From Rotaria sordida (lineage: Eukaryota; Rotifera; Eurotatoria; Philodinida; Philodinidae), in contig CAJNOL010000198.1 in the NCBI GenBank assembly GCA_905250125.1, positions 83,201-147,200 on the forward strand: a stretch of DNA of 64,000 bases, written 5' to 3'. Within the stretch, counting starts at the first letter, position 1; each line of letters begins with the position of its first letter. The notes beneath the pieces were generated by a model. It made no database searches. It was not told where the DNA came from and saw only the letters and a program-made list of their open reading frames with translations. The position numbers were made by a program, and so were the translations under genes. This document shows, in pieces, positions 12,951-25,399 of this stretch.

Positions 12951-13028
12951 ATTTTTTCGTCATTTTGATACGATCGACACGTTTTTTCGTCATTTTGATA
13001 CGATCGACATGTTTTTTCGCCATTTTTT
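12951..13028. repeat. 30-bp tandem repeat, 2.6 copies
   Basis: The unit ttttttcgtcattttgatac plus gatcgacacg is repeated nearly perfectly at 12951-12980 and 12981-13010, then partially. The low divergence suggests a recent local duplication. Confidence 0.9.
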
Positions 13029-13639
13029 CTTTCAACTAATTTGATACATACCATAAAAATTTATGGCTGACTGAAACTGAAAAAGAAAACTACACATATT
13101 AATGCGTAGCAGAAAATAATTGCTACCTTGAAGGAATAATTATAATTTGCACTAGCCATCATTAAAAAATAATTATTTATGCACAAAAAAAAATCAATAA
13201 AATAATTTCATCATACTTTGTTAAAAAATTAAGACTAATTAATTAATTTTCCTATAATTTCGACTCATTTCTATTCAACTGTATTCACAAAAAAAAACAA
13301 ACTACAAAATATTATTAGACACCACACTCACTGTAATAGAAATAAGAACATAATTCAATAAATCATAAGATACTAACTACAGATATTGTCACATTCTTTT
13401 TTTTTTTTACTAAATTGTGATACTAATCTTTGTCAATGATTTATCTGATGTCTACGAATCATTTTCACATCATCAATATATTGTAATATTGCAAATGCAA
13501 CTACAAAGATAATAATTTTCATTAAACAACAAACATGTTTGTCCTTTTGTGACTTTCAAAATTATTCAATCAAGTTTATTATCAATATTTTTTCATTATG
13601 CTCTAAATACTAATAAAAATCCAAATAGTAATTTGAATA

Positions 13640-14135
13640 AAGAATTTTATTTTCCGACAAGAGTTTTCAAAGATGAAGACTGATTGCTAGTTTCTCAAGG
13701 ATATAGTCTCGGAAAAATCAAGCCTTTCAGCTTCTGGAATTTGTCAATAGAATTCTTTTTTCAATTACCCAAAACGATAGAGCAAACAATTTCCTGCAAA
13801 ATAAAAAGTCTTCCAGCTATCTATAATATTTTTTGACCCAGATACATCAATTTTACGGAAGGCATAAAAATAGTGTTTTCAGATGAAATCACAGAAAAAT
13901 GACTTTTATACGTTCTATTAAGTTGATATATCTCGGTCAAAATACGTAGTAGATAGCTAGAGGTGGTTTCATTTTGTAGAGAATCGCTTGCACTATCGTT
14001 TTAAGTAATTGAAATAGACTTCTATTGGCGAATACTAGAAGCTGAAAAGTTTGATTTTTCAAAGACTCTATCCGTTTGAAACTAGCAATCATCTTTATCT
14101 GCGAAAACACTTGCCGGAAAATAAAAATCTTCAAT
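13640..14135. repeat. foldback element, about 500 bp
   Basis: The arms 13640-13880 and 13900-14135 pair imperfectly over their full length with almost no loop. Matching blocks include gattgctagtttc/gaaactagcaatc, cagcttct/agaagctg, aaaacgatag/ctatcgtttt and agctatct/agatagct. A 65-codon minus-strand frame at 13937-14134 lies inside one arm and is not called as a gene. Confidence 0.85.
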
Positions 14136-14937
14136 TAAATCATTGTTTGAATTCTCATTAGTATTTACGGCAGCGAAAAAAATGCTTGAATGGAGTAGAG
14201 TAATTGTTCATTTGCGTATTCCTCTTTAAATCGGTCATGACTAAAAATATAGACATTATGCTTCGAGTATAATTGTCCTTTTAACAAATTAATTTTATGC
14301 ATGAAGAATAGTCAAGTCAATTGATTGAAATAGTTTTGCTCGTCTTTTTGCTAATGATACCATTGTTGTTAATTCATTTCTAAATAAATTTACTTCTTCA
14401 ATAAAAATGTAACATTCTTCTGAAAAAACACTATATCAACCAAATAAGAAATATACAAAACCTTTTGTTTTTTTTTCTCAGAATAATTTCTATTAACGAA
14501 AATTATTATATAGCTACACATTTTGGACAAGAAAAACAAAATATTGGTTTATAATGAAATGTTCGCATTACAAACTTTGTATCTTTTTAACAAAAGAACA
14601 ATTTTATTTCATAGTATATTAACAATCCATATATACGGAATTAGAAGCACGACAATGGCATACTAAGAGCAGAACAAAGTGCAGGAAATTATGAATTTAT
14701 TTTTTAATAAACAAAAGTGTCATTTTTGCAAAGATATTGCTCTTATTGCTAGAAAACTAATTCATAGAAATTTTTATCGTAGGATCGAATCAAATCAATT
14801 TTATGTTCCTATCAATTGTTAAATTTTAATTTCTAATCGTTCTTCATATTCTTTATCATTTGCTGCTTTACATTCCATCAACTGAAAGGATAGGGCCTAG
14901 CAATGGGAATTCATCTATGTCTATCTGTCTGTAATAT

Positions 14938-14957
14938 AGTTACCATATGGTAACTAT
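14938..14957. repeat. perfect 20-bp palindrome
   Basis: The sequence tagttaccatatggtaacta equals its own reverse complement. Related ggtatga/ggtaact words follow for about 60 bases. It could be a small cruciform or a protein site. Function unknown. Confidence 0.8.
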
Positions 14958-15121
14958 GGTCCGAACCATCATATTATATCTGTGGTATAGATGATCATGT
15001 GGTGAGTATGGTATGAATGACTATGTAGGATAACAAGAAAAGAACATCTACGCATTAGGATTCAAATTAACCGAAAAGTAGTATTCCAGGACTAAGAGTT
15101 CGAAATCCGTATACACTGTGA

Positions 15122-15200
15122 AACGATCGTGTTTTAATATATTACATGGCTCAATATTACCAAGTCATGTAATACGCCAGTAAACGATCATTTACGATTG
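15122..15200. repeat. imperfect hairpin
   Basis: The arms gatcgtgttttaatatattacatg and catgtaatacgccagtaaacgatc face each other across about 20 bases. No gene context. Confidence 0.6.
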
Positions 15201-17305
15201 TTTACGAGCATGCTTGTTCGACTTGAGATGCTTTTAGAAGAAATAATCATTATTATTATACTATTGAATGGTTCGATTGATTGTTCAATGGTGTATACAT
15301 AGAGATATGATGTAATAATTATTAAGAGTTACAGAGTGAGGCTGAACATAAGATTATGATTAAATAAAATCATTTGAATAATGTGATATTTTTTTTTGGC
15401 AATAGAAATAGCGCCGATGTAGCTAAATATAAATAATTACATTGAGTTCAATGTTATCTTTATTAATCGTCCATGTCGTACATTTGTTCGCACTATCGTC
15501 GGTATATTACTCTACTCATAAGAATCGGAAATAGTGGTTACGACTTTCAGTTCCAGCTATAAAGATTGTATAGAGTGTTTTCTACTCAAATTCGAATTAA
15601 TTGAGAAGCAAACAGTTTCAGAATATACTTTACGAATAAAAATTTTTGTAGTGCCATCTATAATAACAATTTATCTCATAACTGTTGCCAATTCGGGCTC
15701 TATAGCTAATACAGGCATCTCAGCCGGATCACCATTATCCGACTGAATCGAAAACGACTTGATTCTGTCAGTTACGGCAGTCGTTGTCACATGAGCAATA
15801 TATATAGCATACGTTTTATTCCAAACATGAAGAAGAATGCAGAACAATATAAATGATGAAGAGCTGGAACGTTTTTCATTTCAAGCTTTTTATTTAGTGT
15901 ATTAAAACTTCGAGCGTGAAATGTTGAAAATAGATACCTTACTATCTATGATCACATATCATTTATAGAAATACAAGATTTCGATATATATCAATATAAG
16001 ATAGAAGAAATTTTCATTCATCGTACTTAGAATAAAAGTTTGATAAAATTTCTGTCAAAAAACCAATAACATTGCACATATAAACTGAGCTTCATTATAC
16101 AAGTGCAGTATATTCAAAATTGTTTCATGAAACGAGTCACTTTTATATGTCAAGTCATCTCATTTATTTATCTAGTATTTAATTTAGCATACACTCGTAT
16201 CTAATTGCATCTATATGCATGTCTCTATCTCGCCACGCTAAAGTCGAGTGAATCGATTCTCAATGAATGTTACTTGAATAACCATTCATTTTCATTATAA
16301 CAATATGAGATAAAGTTTATTTAACTAAATTTAAATGGTCATTTTCAGTTCATAGCACTTCAAGTTAAATGTTCTTCGATGTTGTTGATCTTATACGACA
16401 ATGCGATGCTTTTCAATCGTACATCAAGATTCGCATCAACTTTTTTCTTTTTCTTTGATTATTCACCTACACCAAGTCGTTCACTATCAATGTCAAATTT
16501 ATAGATTGTTCATGTAAAATACATCTAACAAATCTAGCAATGGAAAGATGTTTGATTGACACATGGCTATTGAAATGATGATACCACCCTTTCGATGTGT
16601 CTTCTCATTTGCGAATATAAAATAAAAATTCAAATCATGTTAAATTAAATTTCAATTGTTTTTTAAATTAACACTATTCAAATAGAAAATAATCTTAAAT
16701 CTCAAATTTTCGTTGTTCAAATAATTTACTGATGACAATTTTAATATAACTTGTACGTTCAGTTTTATTTTCACTTAACTGCACTTTATAGAATTCGCTA
16801 AACATTCAGTTTTACTATTTCTATTTAATAAGCTGTCCTTTATAGAATGTGTTAAATTAGCACATTTTTTTTTCTTTTTTAATTAACTGTGATTTACGGA
16901 GTCTATTAAGACATAATTGTTACTATGAATACCACGAGCCTTTTTTTTTTGAACTTGAACACGCCATCTAATTGTCATTATATCATGAAATCAAACATCA
17001 AATGAGTACCAACTAGTGGAAGTGTCAGAACAGTTATATACAAACAACAAAAATATATAGAAGTATGCCTTCTCTTCACGCGCACACATACACACACACA
17101 ATTTCATCCACTCACGTTATACCCACAATAAATATTGAGTTACCACTATAAATTACAATAGAATCTCCTTGAAATATCACTTTGACATTGATAAAAATTC
17201 TTCTTAATAAAGTCCAACTCAATGATTCCTGTTGGTGCATTATGAATATTACTTTATTAAAAACAAAAAAAAAATCAGGTAGTCAATATTTATCCAAAAC
17301 CAAGT

Positions 17306-17376
17306 ATGAAAAAAAAAATTCTTCGCAATTTTCCTATCTCTATAGATAGGAATATTGCGAAGAACTTTTTTTTTCA
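17306..17376. repeat. near-perfect 71-bp hairpin
   Basis: The sequence from atgaaaaaaaaaa through ttcttcgcaat and tcctatctc is mirrored by tatagatagga, attgcgaagaa and tttttttcat, with almost no loop. It is one of the cleanest palindromes in the window. It may be a small MITE or a structured transcript. Confidence 0.9.
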
Positions 17377-18250
17377 TATATTATTTAGTTTTCTTTCACA
17401 AAAGTCATTTTACATTCAGTCGACAACAACAATTTATTTTAAGACTTAGATTACTTTCAAGATTGGCTATTATATACATTCCCATGTTCTCGATCATGAT
17501 CGAATTGCAATGCAGTTAACGCCATAGCTACGATCGCATTTTGATCAGTAATTCCAAAAAAAAATCTTCGTAATTACGCGCAATTGCGTCGCAATTGTTA
17601 AAAAAAGGAGACAGTACGGGTAACATTTAACAATGACTATTTTTTAGAAAAAGCATCATATCATTCTTTATACTGTGTACAGGTTTCTACATATTATCTT
17701 AAATCTAGCTCAATCAAATATTTCTTTGATTAAAAACTCGATATTCTCTATATATTTCATTCTATCGTTTAAGATATATAAAAAATCTGTATTGAACAAA
17801 AACTTATGTCATCAACTAATTGCAGTAAGTTTTCTTAAAATAAAATAATTTTTCATTAAAATTTTTTTAGAATAATTTATTTTCTATATGCACTCTCCTT
17901 AATAAAAATTTTTCAAAGTTAATTATCAAATTTACTTGTTCTACAGAAACTTAATAAAATTGTTTCGTAAATAAGAAATAGTCATCTTTTGATGGCATTA
18001 CTCGATCGAGACAAGTTTTGTATAATCCACTCGTAGAGATTCTATAATTGCAAGCTAAATTTTGGTTTATTTACTTCGACAGTTTTGATCTTTACAATGA
18101 AATATACGTTCGATGTTGAGTGTAGGTATATCTCGAAAAAATATATCATTGAATTTTTTCTAGAACTCTTTAGCAACTCAATTATATTCATATCTTTAGA
18201 TTACTGTGCAAAATTTTTTAAGATAATGACGAAAAGTAGGCATACCATTC

Positions 18251-18296
18251 AGAGCTGAGTACAGGACAGAAAATGTCATCCCGTGCTCAGTTCTGT
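18251..18296. repeat. short hairpin
   Basis: The arms cagagctgagtac and gtgctcagttctg enclose about 20 bases containing ggacag and gtcatcc. A similar rule (aggacaa ... ttgtcct) recurs at about 18672-18707. Both are unassigned. Confidence 0.5.
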
Positions 18297-19646
18297 TTTG
18301 TATGTTTTCTTTTTCTTTATATCATATGTTTTATTATAAAGTACTTTTTCAGTATTCTATTTTCCTTTTTTAATAGCATCCATTACAAGTTAAGATAATG
18401 ATGATAAAACCTCACGAATGCATATTTATTTTTTTAATATCTATTTTCTGTGATGCACATCTCATTAAAATAATAAATCAAGATGTTTCTATATTTTAAT
18501 TTGTATTTATTATATCAGACATTATTAGAAACTTTAGCTTTTTATATTTGAAAATGATATGAAATAAATTAATTATAAGATAGCTAATAAACGGAATAAT
18601 GTGCTTTAGTAATTGACGTGCAAAATAAAGGTTCTTACTATCCTACCGCCCACCAGAATAAAGTACGATAGCAGGACAAGAAGAAAAAGTTGTCCTGTTC
18701 TTAGTTCAGGTTCTGTTACTTGTTCATTTAAATGTATATAAATAATTGAATAGTCATAAAAAAAAAGAGACGCATAATAAATGCTTGAAAGATTTCTAAA
18801 TAATAACCAGAGTCTTATGACTATATCGTTTCATAGTCTTTTTCTTTATGATGACTGTTTTTCCCATTAGAGTTCAAACAGAAGTTCGAGCGAAAGGAAA
18901 AAATATTTCTCTATTTTCCATTAGTATCGTATTTCATGCTTGCAAATAATGTCATTTCAGATGTCATCAATAATATATGAAACTAACGAACAAGTCGTAA
19001 ATATATTCTATAATCGGAATTTAAACTTTTAAATCATATAGAATCGATATAATATTTTTCGAAAATTTCTTTTATATTAAAATCTTGTTCGTGATCTCTT
19101 TTCATGATTTTCCTTACTCTCTTCATGTTTCTATAAGGCATGGAATTTTTTTATTTTGCATATCGATATTGGTTATTTATATCCAAAAATTTTATTCATA
19201 TTGTACTCTTTTATTATGAAAATCAAGGAAAATAAAACAGAGATGAGTTTAAGATGTAAGCTAAGTCTATATTCATGTGTATAATGTTTTATTTTTTCGA
19301 TTGACAATTCTTGGCAAAAAAAAACAAATTAAGATTAGCAGGTAAATAAATCTTCTAATGTCAAACAATGTTTTGACATAGATTATTGTTGTTTTTTTTT
19401 CTGCAAAAATGGTAATATTGTTGTACCGACAAGTTTTTTTTTCCCGTTGACATATTTTATCTAGGAGAACAAAAAGGGAAATTGAAAGAGAAAGCAAAAA
19501 ATTTTTTTCTACATAATTTATTCGGATATTGACATTCAGGAAATTGATGCTGAGTATTTTAGAATAAAAGATTCTTCTTCTTGTTTTTTGTGTCTTTTTT
19601 AGATTTGTTGTAGATTCAACAGACAATACATTATTCTATTTTCATT

Positions 19647-19730
19647 GAATTTCTAGATCACATTTTTGTTATTGAAAATGAATTTCTAGATCACATTTTT
19701 TTTATTGAAAATGAATTTCTTGATATTTTT
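19647..19730. repeat. 33-bp tandem repeat, about 2.5 copies
   Basis: The unit gaatttctagatcacatttt, followed by tgttattgaaaat, is repeated at 19647 and 19680, with a third partial copy at 19713. Confidence 0.85.
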
Positions 19731-20439
19731 GTTTTTAGTATTTTCATTATTGTCAATCAATTGAATTACAATTACTTCGAATCATTGTTGATGAAAATTT
19801 TTTCTTAACTTTCTTAATATGTCCTATTGGAATAATTTATTGATATAGTTTATTATCAAGAGTAAGTAAATATAATTTATCAATAACAATGTCTCCTAAG
19901 AGTGAAATCTAGACGAAGATTATACTTGAAATTAATATAATGTTAAAATCAATTAGGGCAAAATCGAGATTCTATTATTTAAAAGAAAAAAGAATTTTTA
20001 ATACAGAAATTTTATGAGATGTAGAACCATAAATGGTTTCCTTTTTTCTTAAATGAGTTATTTCTAAATATAGCTGAAAGTAATCTTTCTTCGACACTTC
20101 TATTCAGTGAAATAAAAGCTTTTATCTAGGTCTAGAAAAGTTCGACATTTTAATCATAGTAATCTATCGACTTAATACATGACAGTTGATCATGTAAGTA
20201 TAATTATAATGAAAAAGAAAATGTAATATGCAGAATACAAATAAGCTAAAACGTATGTAAAACAGTAGCATCGATAGATGACTAATAAAGGATATAGAAT
20301 AGAAAAAAATATAATTCATAGAAAAATGCATAGAATACTAATATATATACTACTGATCTACTTACAAAAAAACAACGGAATAACAGTAATCTAATTGCAA
20401 AATTCAAACTCAATGATCGTACGAGGGAACAAATCCTAT

Positions 20440-22330
20440 TGTTGAACTTCATTCGATTTCATATTATAACTTGAAGTAGATTTCGGTGAAACTCATAAAA
20501 ACTTTAAAGGATTCAGGCTCATGATCTAATAATGATGAAGAGTTATGGCCGTTTTAATGAAATTTTTATTGCAAGCAAAACATTTTTGAAAAACCCAAAG
20601 CAAAAAAAAATTCGAGCGGAAATATTGCTTATAGGTATGCTTGATAGTCACTGGATAATCCTGAATATTAAAATTTTGAAATCTTTTTATTGACATTTTA
20701 TCATTAATGTCATATAAAAAAACACTACTCGGAGTGAGATTTAAAAAATTGTATTTCTTTTACATAAATAATAAAAAGAAATCATTCATTAATGTTTATA
20801 TTTTTGCTCTCTCTAGCTTGATCTATCACTTGCTTCTGTCGATACTTAGTATTTTTTTTCCTCATCATTTGCTCGTATTTTATTGCTGTAATCATTCTTC
20901 ATTGTTGTACTAATTGATTCTTCAATTTTAATTCATTGTCATATTGTACATGTCTCAATATTTTGTTAATTCGCCAAATTTCGCATTGTCTATTTCAAGA
21001 TCAATAGGTTCGTCAATGTCTTTTCATGTAATTTCTTCGTATTTTGGTTTTTTTTTTGTTGTTCTATTACAATCATCATAGATAAAGAGATCATACAATT
21101 TTTTTTTCATTCATAATAGCATGGATAGGTTACAGTACGAAAGAATTATATGCAGAAAAGTAAACACATCACTCGTATCTTTGTAATAGTAACAAGCAAA
21201 AATTTGAAATTCTAGTATAGAGGAGATCTAGACATCTTATTTTTTACATCCGTTATCTTGAGAATGATATATTTGTTTGTTTAGATTGAAAATTTTAGGA
21301 TTATCAAAATCTACTTCTCAACAAAATTTCAAGTTAGAACTTTTTGTTTTGAATTTTTAGGATGTCTTATTCACAATAAAAATTCCATTAAAACAATCAT
21401 AACTCTTTATCAATAGGCTATGGAATCAAATCGTATAAAGTTTTACGCAGTTCCATCAAAATCGACTCCTAACCATAATATGAAGTCGAACGGTATGTCA
21501 GAATTGGATCAAGAATATACAATAAGTTTTGATTTTCTCTTTCAATATTGTTTTCTCACATGTTTCTATGTTGTTCGAGACTCATATTCCCAGTATATAC
21601 ACTCGATATCTAGGTCTATTCAATGTTAGAATTTCAGCTTTTGGCTGATTGTTATTATTATTATTATTATTACAGATATAAGTAACATCATAATCATAAG
21701 AATTTTTGAAATTATCATGACTGAAGGAAATTGTAGACGTTCGATTACCCACTCGCTATGAGTAACGTTTCCTTTTTTTTTTTGCATATAATTCTTTCGT
21801 TCTATAACCTATCCATGCTATTGTAAATGGAGAAAAAAAACTATACGATCTCTTTATCTCTGGTGATTGTAACGTGCAGAAACAACAAAAACAAAAAATA
21901 CGAAGAAATTCCATGAAAAGATATTGACGAACTTATTGAACTCAAAATAGACTATGTGAAATTTGGCGAATTAACAAAATATTGATATATGAATTAGAAT
22001 TGGAAAATCAATTACTACACAACAATGAAGAATGATTACAACAATAAAATACGAGCAAATGATGGGCAAAAAAATATATTAAGTATTGACTGAAGCAAGT
22101 GATAGATGAAGCTAGAGAAAAATATTAATAAATAATTTTTTTTTCTTACTTGTTTAAAAGAAATTCAATTTGTAAATCTTCTTTCGAGTAGTATTTTTTA
22201 TATAATATTAATGATGAAACATTAAAAAAAAAAGATTTCAAAATTTTGATATCACTTATATATCTGTAATAATAATAAGCAAGAAGCTAAAATCTCTAGC
22301 ATAGAGTAGATCTAGATGTCTAATGTATGT
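20440..22330. repeat. nested inverted-repeat complex
   Basis: At least two overlapping foldbacks are present. One pairs about 20440-20610 with about 21340-21500 (cgatttcatattat..., gaagagttatgg..., aatttttattg...). The other pairs about 20670-21145 with about 21775-22255 (cttgatctatcacttgcttc, atttgctcgtattttattg, ttaattcgccaaatttc and cgtcaatgtcttttcatg, each mirrored). In addition, 21195-21242 and 22280-22325 are direct copies (ctagtatagaggagatctag versus ctagcatagagtagatctag). The pattern suggests insertion or duplication of one foldback within another. Confidence 0.75.
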
Positions 22331-23351
22331 ACTGTGAATAGAAGACTCAGCCAATATAGAAACATATTGCATTAGTGCATCAAAACTTTGTTTTTTACAT
22401 CCTTTTTGTCTCCTCATGAGTTCGTTTCATGGATACTCATGTTAGTTAAATATCTACACTAAGAGTATTGGATTAATATTTTAATACTAATAAACATTAT
22501 ATATTAATTAATGCAAATAGATACTCTAATATGACACTTCTGATAAGAATTAATCTTTGTGTAATCTATTAATGTTCTTAATAATTTCTTTCATCAAATT
22601 AAAAAAAAAACAAAGTCTGAAATTCTATTATAACTAAACAAAAGAAAAATAAATGTTTTAGTGATAAACTTTTCAGATAATCTACTGTCAATGTTCTTGT
22701 TGCATGCTTAAGATATTTCTTTTGTTTTTTTTAGAATAAAAGGCTATTGATCATCCGATGATAAATCATAACCATGATATTTATCATCTGATAATAAATC
22801 ATAATAATTATATTTATTTATTTTTAACTGTTTATGACACGTGAAACAACATAAACATGTTTTATGATAATATTGTTTACTTATTTCATAAAAAACTTAA
22901 TTTATCACAAAATGAACTTGATGAACGAAGACATAATTGTAAAGAAAAAAAAGTCTTCAAGCAGATTAATTAATTTAAAAGTTTTCTTTGTAGTTTTATT
23001 TCAATTGTAAATGACCTGTATGTTTGTCGATTATCCACACTCTCGTCAATATCATAGATTTTAGTTTTCATTGATGTTAATTAAATATCTTTTAGATTGA
23101 AATGTTAGTGAGAGAGAATTGATTAATAGATGATAAAGATGTAGATTGCATGAGAATTGAATCTAAGGAACTTTTCTCTAGTATTTTATGTTTATTAAAT
23201 AGTTGAAAAAGAAATTCTTGTTTTTTTTTCTTACATCAAATCTTTATATTATTTTTTGATGAATTTTTTTCCTTGTAAAATGATAAACTCGTTGAACTAT
23301 CATTATTCTTTATTAATAACTATTCATTAGTATTATCATTTCTCGCATTAG

Positions 23352-23380
23352 AAATAATAATAATAATAATAATAATAATC
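23352..23380. repeat. (TAA)n microsatellite
   Basis: About nine tandem aat/taa units, about 480 bp upstream of the GPCR start. Confidence 0.9.
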
Positions 23381-23854
23381 TATCATTTATAATAAAAACA
23401 AGATTACAAAACAGTGCTTACATAGTATTAGATGTTCAATTATGAATAATTTGATCATTTTCATAATTACTTGCCAAAATTTTATACACATATTCATTAG
23501 TTATCATGATTTTCAATTTTTTAGAATGATAATAAATATTTTATATTGATTGTGATCTATTCAAATATATAAAAGACCTTACAATTAATTCATTTAATGT
23601 TCTTTTCTTTGAGATTAAATGACATTAGACATTAGCCAATGCAACTGATTCATTAAAGCAACAGGTTTTTCATCTATATTATTAGGTAAATCGATGCTAG
23701 TGCAAAGGAATTAGGAAAAGAACGAAGAAAAAAAAAACTTCTCCTTTTTCTTTTAGGTTCTTTCTTCATACCACATCTCTCTTTTCTTTCTGTTGCTGGA
23801 ATAAAAAAATAAGAGACAAACACACTGACAGAACAACCAAATACAACAAGATCA

Positions 23855-25399
23855 ATGGATAGTTATACTCTTAATGCAACAAGAATACTTGTACAAGCTA
23901 TTTTAACAATAACCGCTGACGATCGTCATTCATCTAGTGTACAATCTGTATGTCAATATATTTATTGTTCATTTTCTCTAAATGATCAAGAAGATAATAA
24001 TGAAACATGTCATGTTACAGCAACCAAATTATTTTTACCTGAAGAAGTACGACAACAAAAAAATTTAAATTTTATTTTATTTGTCAAATATATAAAACTC
24101 TATATTTATCCATTACTTATTTTCATGGGTATATTTGGAAATGGTTTATCATGTTTTATTATGTTTCTTAATGTTCGTCGTAATGGATATACAGCAAATC
24201 TTTATTTAGCCTTATTAGCATTTGTTGATTGCTTATTTTTATTAGGTAGTGCATTACCTGATTGGATATCTCATATAGACAATAAACTTGATATAAAACT
24301 TTTATCAGATTTTTGTTGTCGTTTTGTTTATTGGTTTGGAAATTTTATAACACATTTATCAGCTGGTCTTGTTGTTAGTATTACAGTTGAACGTTTTATT
24401 GCAATACAATATCCATTGATTGCTCATAAGATTCATACTGTTAAACGTACACATATGGTATTAATTATTTTAATAACTTTCTTCTTTTTACTGGATAGTC
24501 GAATTTTTATTCTTGTTAAACATTTAAATGACAGCATACATATTGTATTAACTTGTCATAATGATACATATATTACATATGAAAGACGAGATATATTACG
24601 ATGTAGTCTAGCAAATGAAACTTATAAACAAATGTGGGTTTTGATTGATTTTGCTGTTTATAATTTAATACCTTTTTCTATTATTATTACACTTAATTGT
24701 TTAATTATACGTCGTTTAATTGATGCACAACGTTTAAGACAACATATGTTTCATCCTAAAAATACATCAACAAAATATGAAGAACAAAGTTCAAATCGAA
24801 ATGTGTCTGACAATAGTCAAATAGTAACTGAAAAACATCGACGATTAAGACATTTTCGATCAATTCCAGCAACAGTACTATCACCAATTATATCTCGTCG
24901 ATCAACAAGTAAGTCTTGAAATTCTTCAAAAAAAAAAACAATAATAATAAATTCTATTATTTAATTTAATATAGATCAACGTTCTTTACGTTCTACTATA
25001 AAACAATCAAGTGTATCAATTGAATCATCATTAGAAACTAAAATTCGTTCTCATTATCAATATGAAAGTTCTCTAATACGTCAAACAACAAATATAAATA
25101 ATATGCGTTTAACAATATTACTATTATTTGTTTCCTGTTCATTTTTAATTTTAACTTTACCAGCTGTTGTACTCAATTTATTAATGTCAACAAAATTACA
25201 AAAAACAAAATCATTAACATTTAAAAATTATTTCAGTTCAACTGATGATAATTTATATTCGGATATAAATAATTATTATACAATAGCACGTTTATTAATG
25301 ATTGTAAATCATTCAATAAATTTTATACTTTATTTTGTTGTTGGTAAACGTTTTCGTCGTGATTTAAAAAATCTTTGTCTTAAATATTGTAGACGATAA
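23855..25399 (+). CDS. rhodopsin-like (peptide-type) GPCR
   Basis: Two exons, 23855-24908 and 24975-25399, joined in phase 1 across a 66-bp intron, give 492 residues. The N-terminus has several N-x-S/T sites and no clear signal peptide. TM1 carries GNGLSCFIMF, TM2 NLYLALLAFVDCLFLLG, and TM3 ends in VERFIAIQYP, an ERF in place of DRY. A Cys lies near the TM3 start and another in loop 2. The third intracellular loop is long and Ser/Arg-rich and holds the intron. TM6 begins MRLTILLLFVSCSF, and TM7 reads NHSINFILYF in place of NPxxY. The tail is short and basic (KRFRRDLKN). This pattern resembles invertebrate FMRFamide/neuropeptide receptors. The ligand is unknown. Intergenic DNA upstream is 12.8 kb, and no trans-splice-like site abuts the ATG. 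Confidence 0.85.

Larger units (their letters stand above)
10986..23854. other. 12.8 kb gene-poor interval
   Basis: I find no exon chain with coding-like composition on either strand. Open frames here (for example 12338-12556, 19273-19626, 20707-20913, 21420-21629) have random, Phe/Ile/Lys-rich products, and several sit in inverted-repeat arms. The stretch holds the hairpins and tandem repeats listed separately, homopolymer runs and a (TAA)n array. It could include distal regulatory DNA for the flanking genes, but no motif supports that. Confidence 0.5.

Noticed and set aside
19273-19626. 117-codon minus-strand frame
   Set aside because: Lys/Ile/Phe-rich low-complexity product from AT-rich DNA, no motif, no intron structure.
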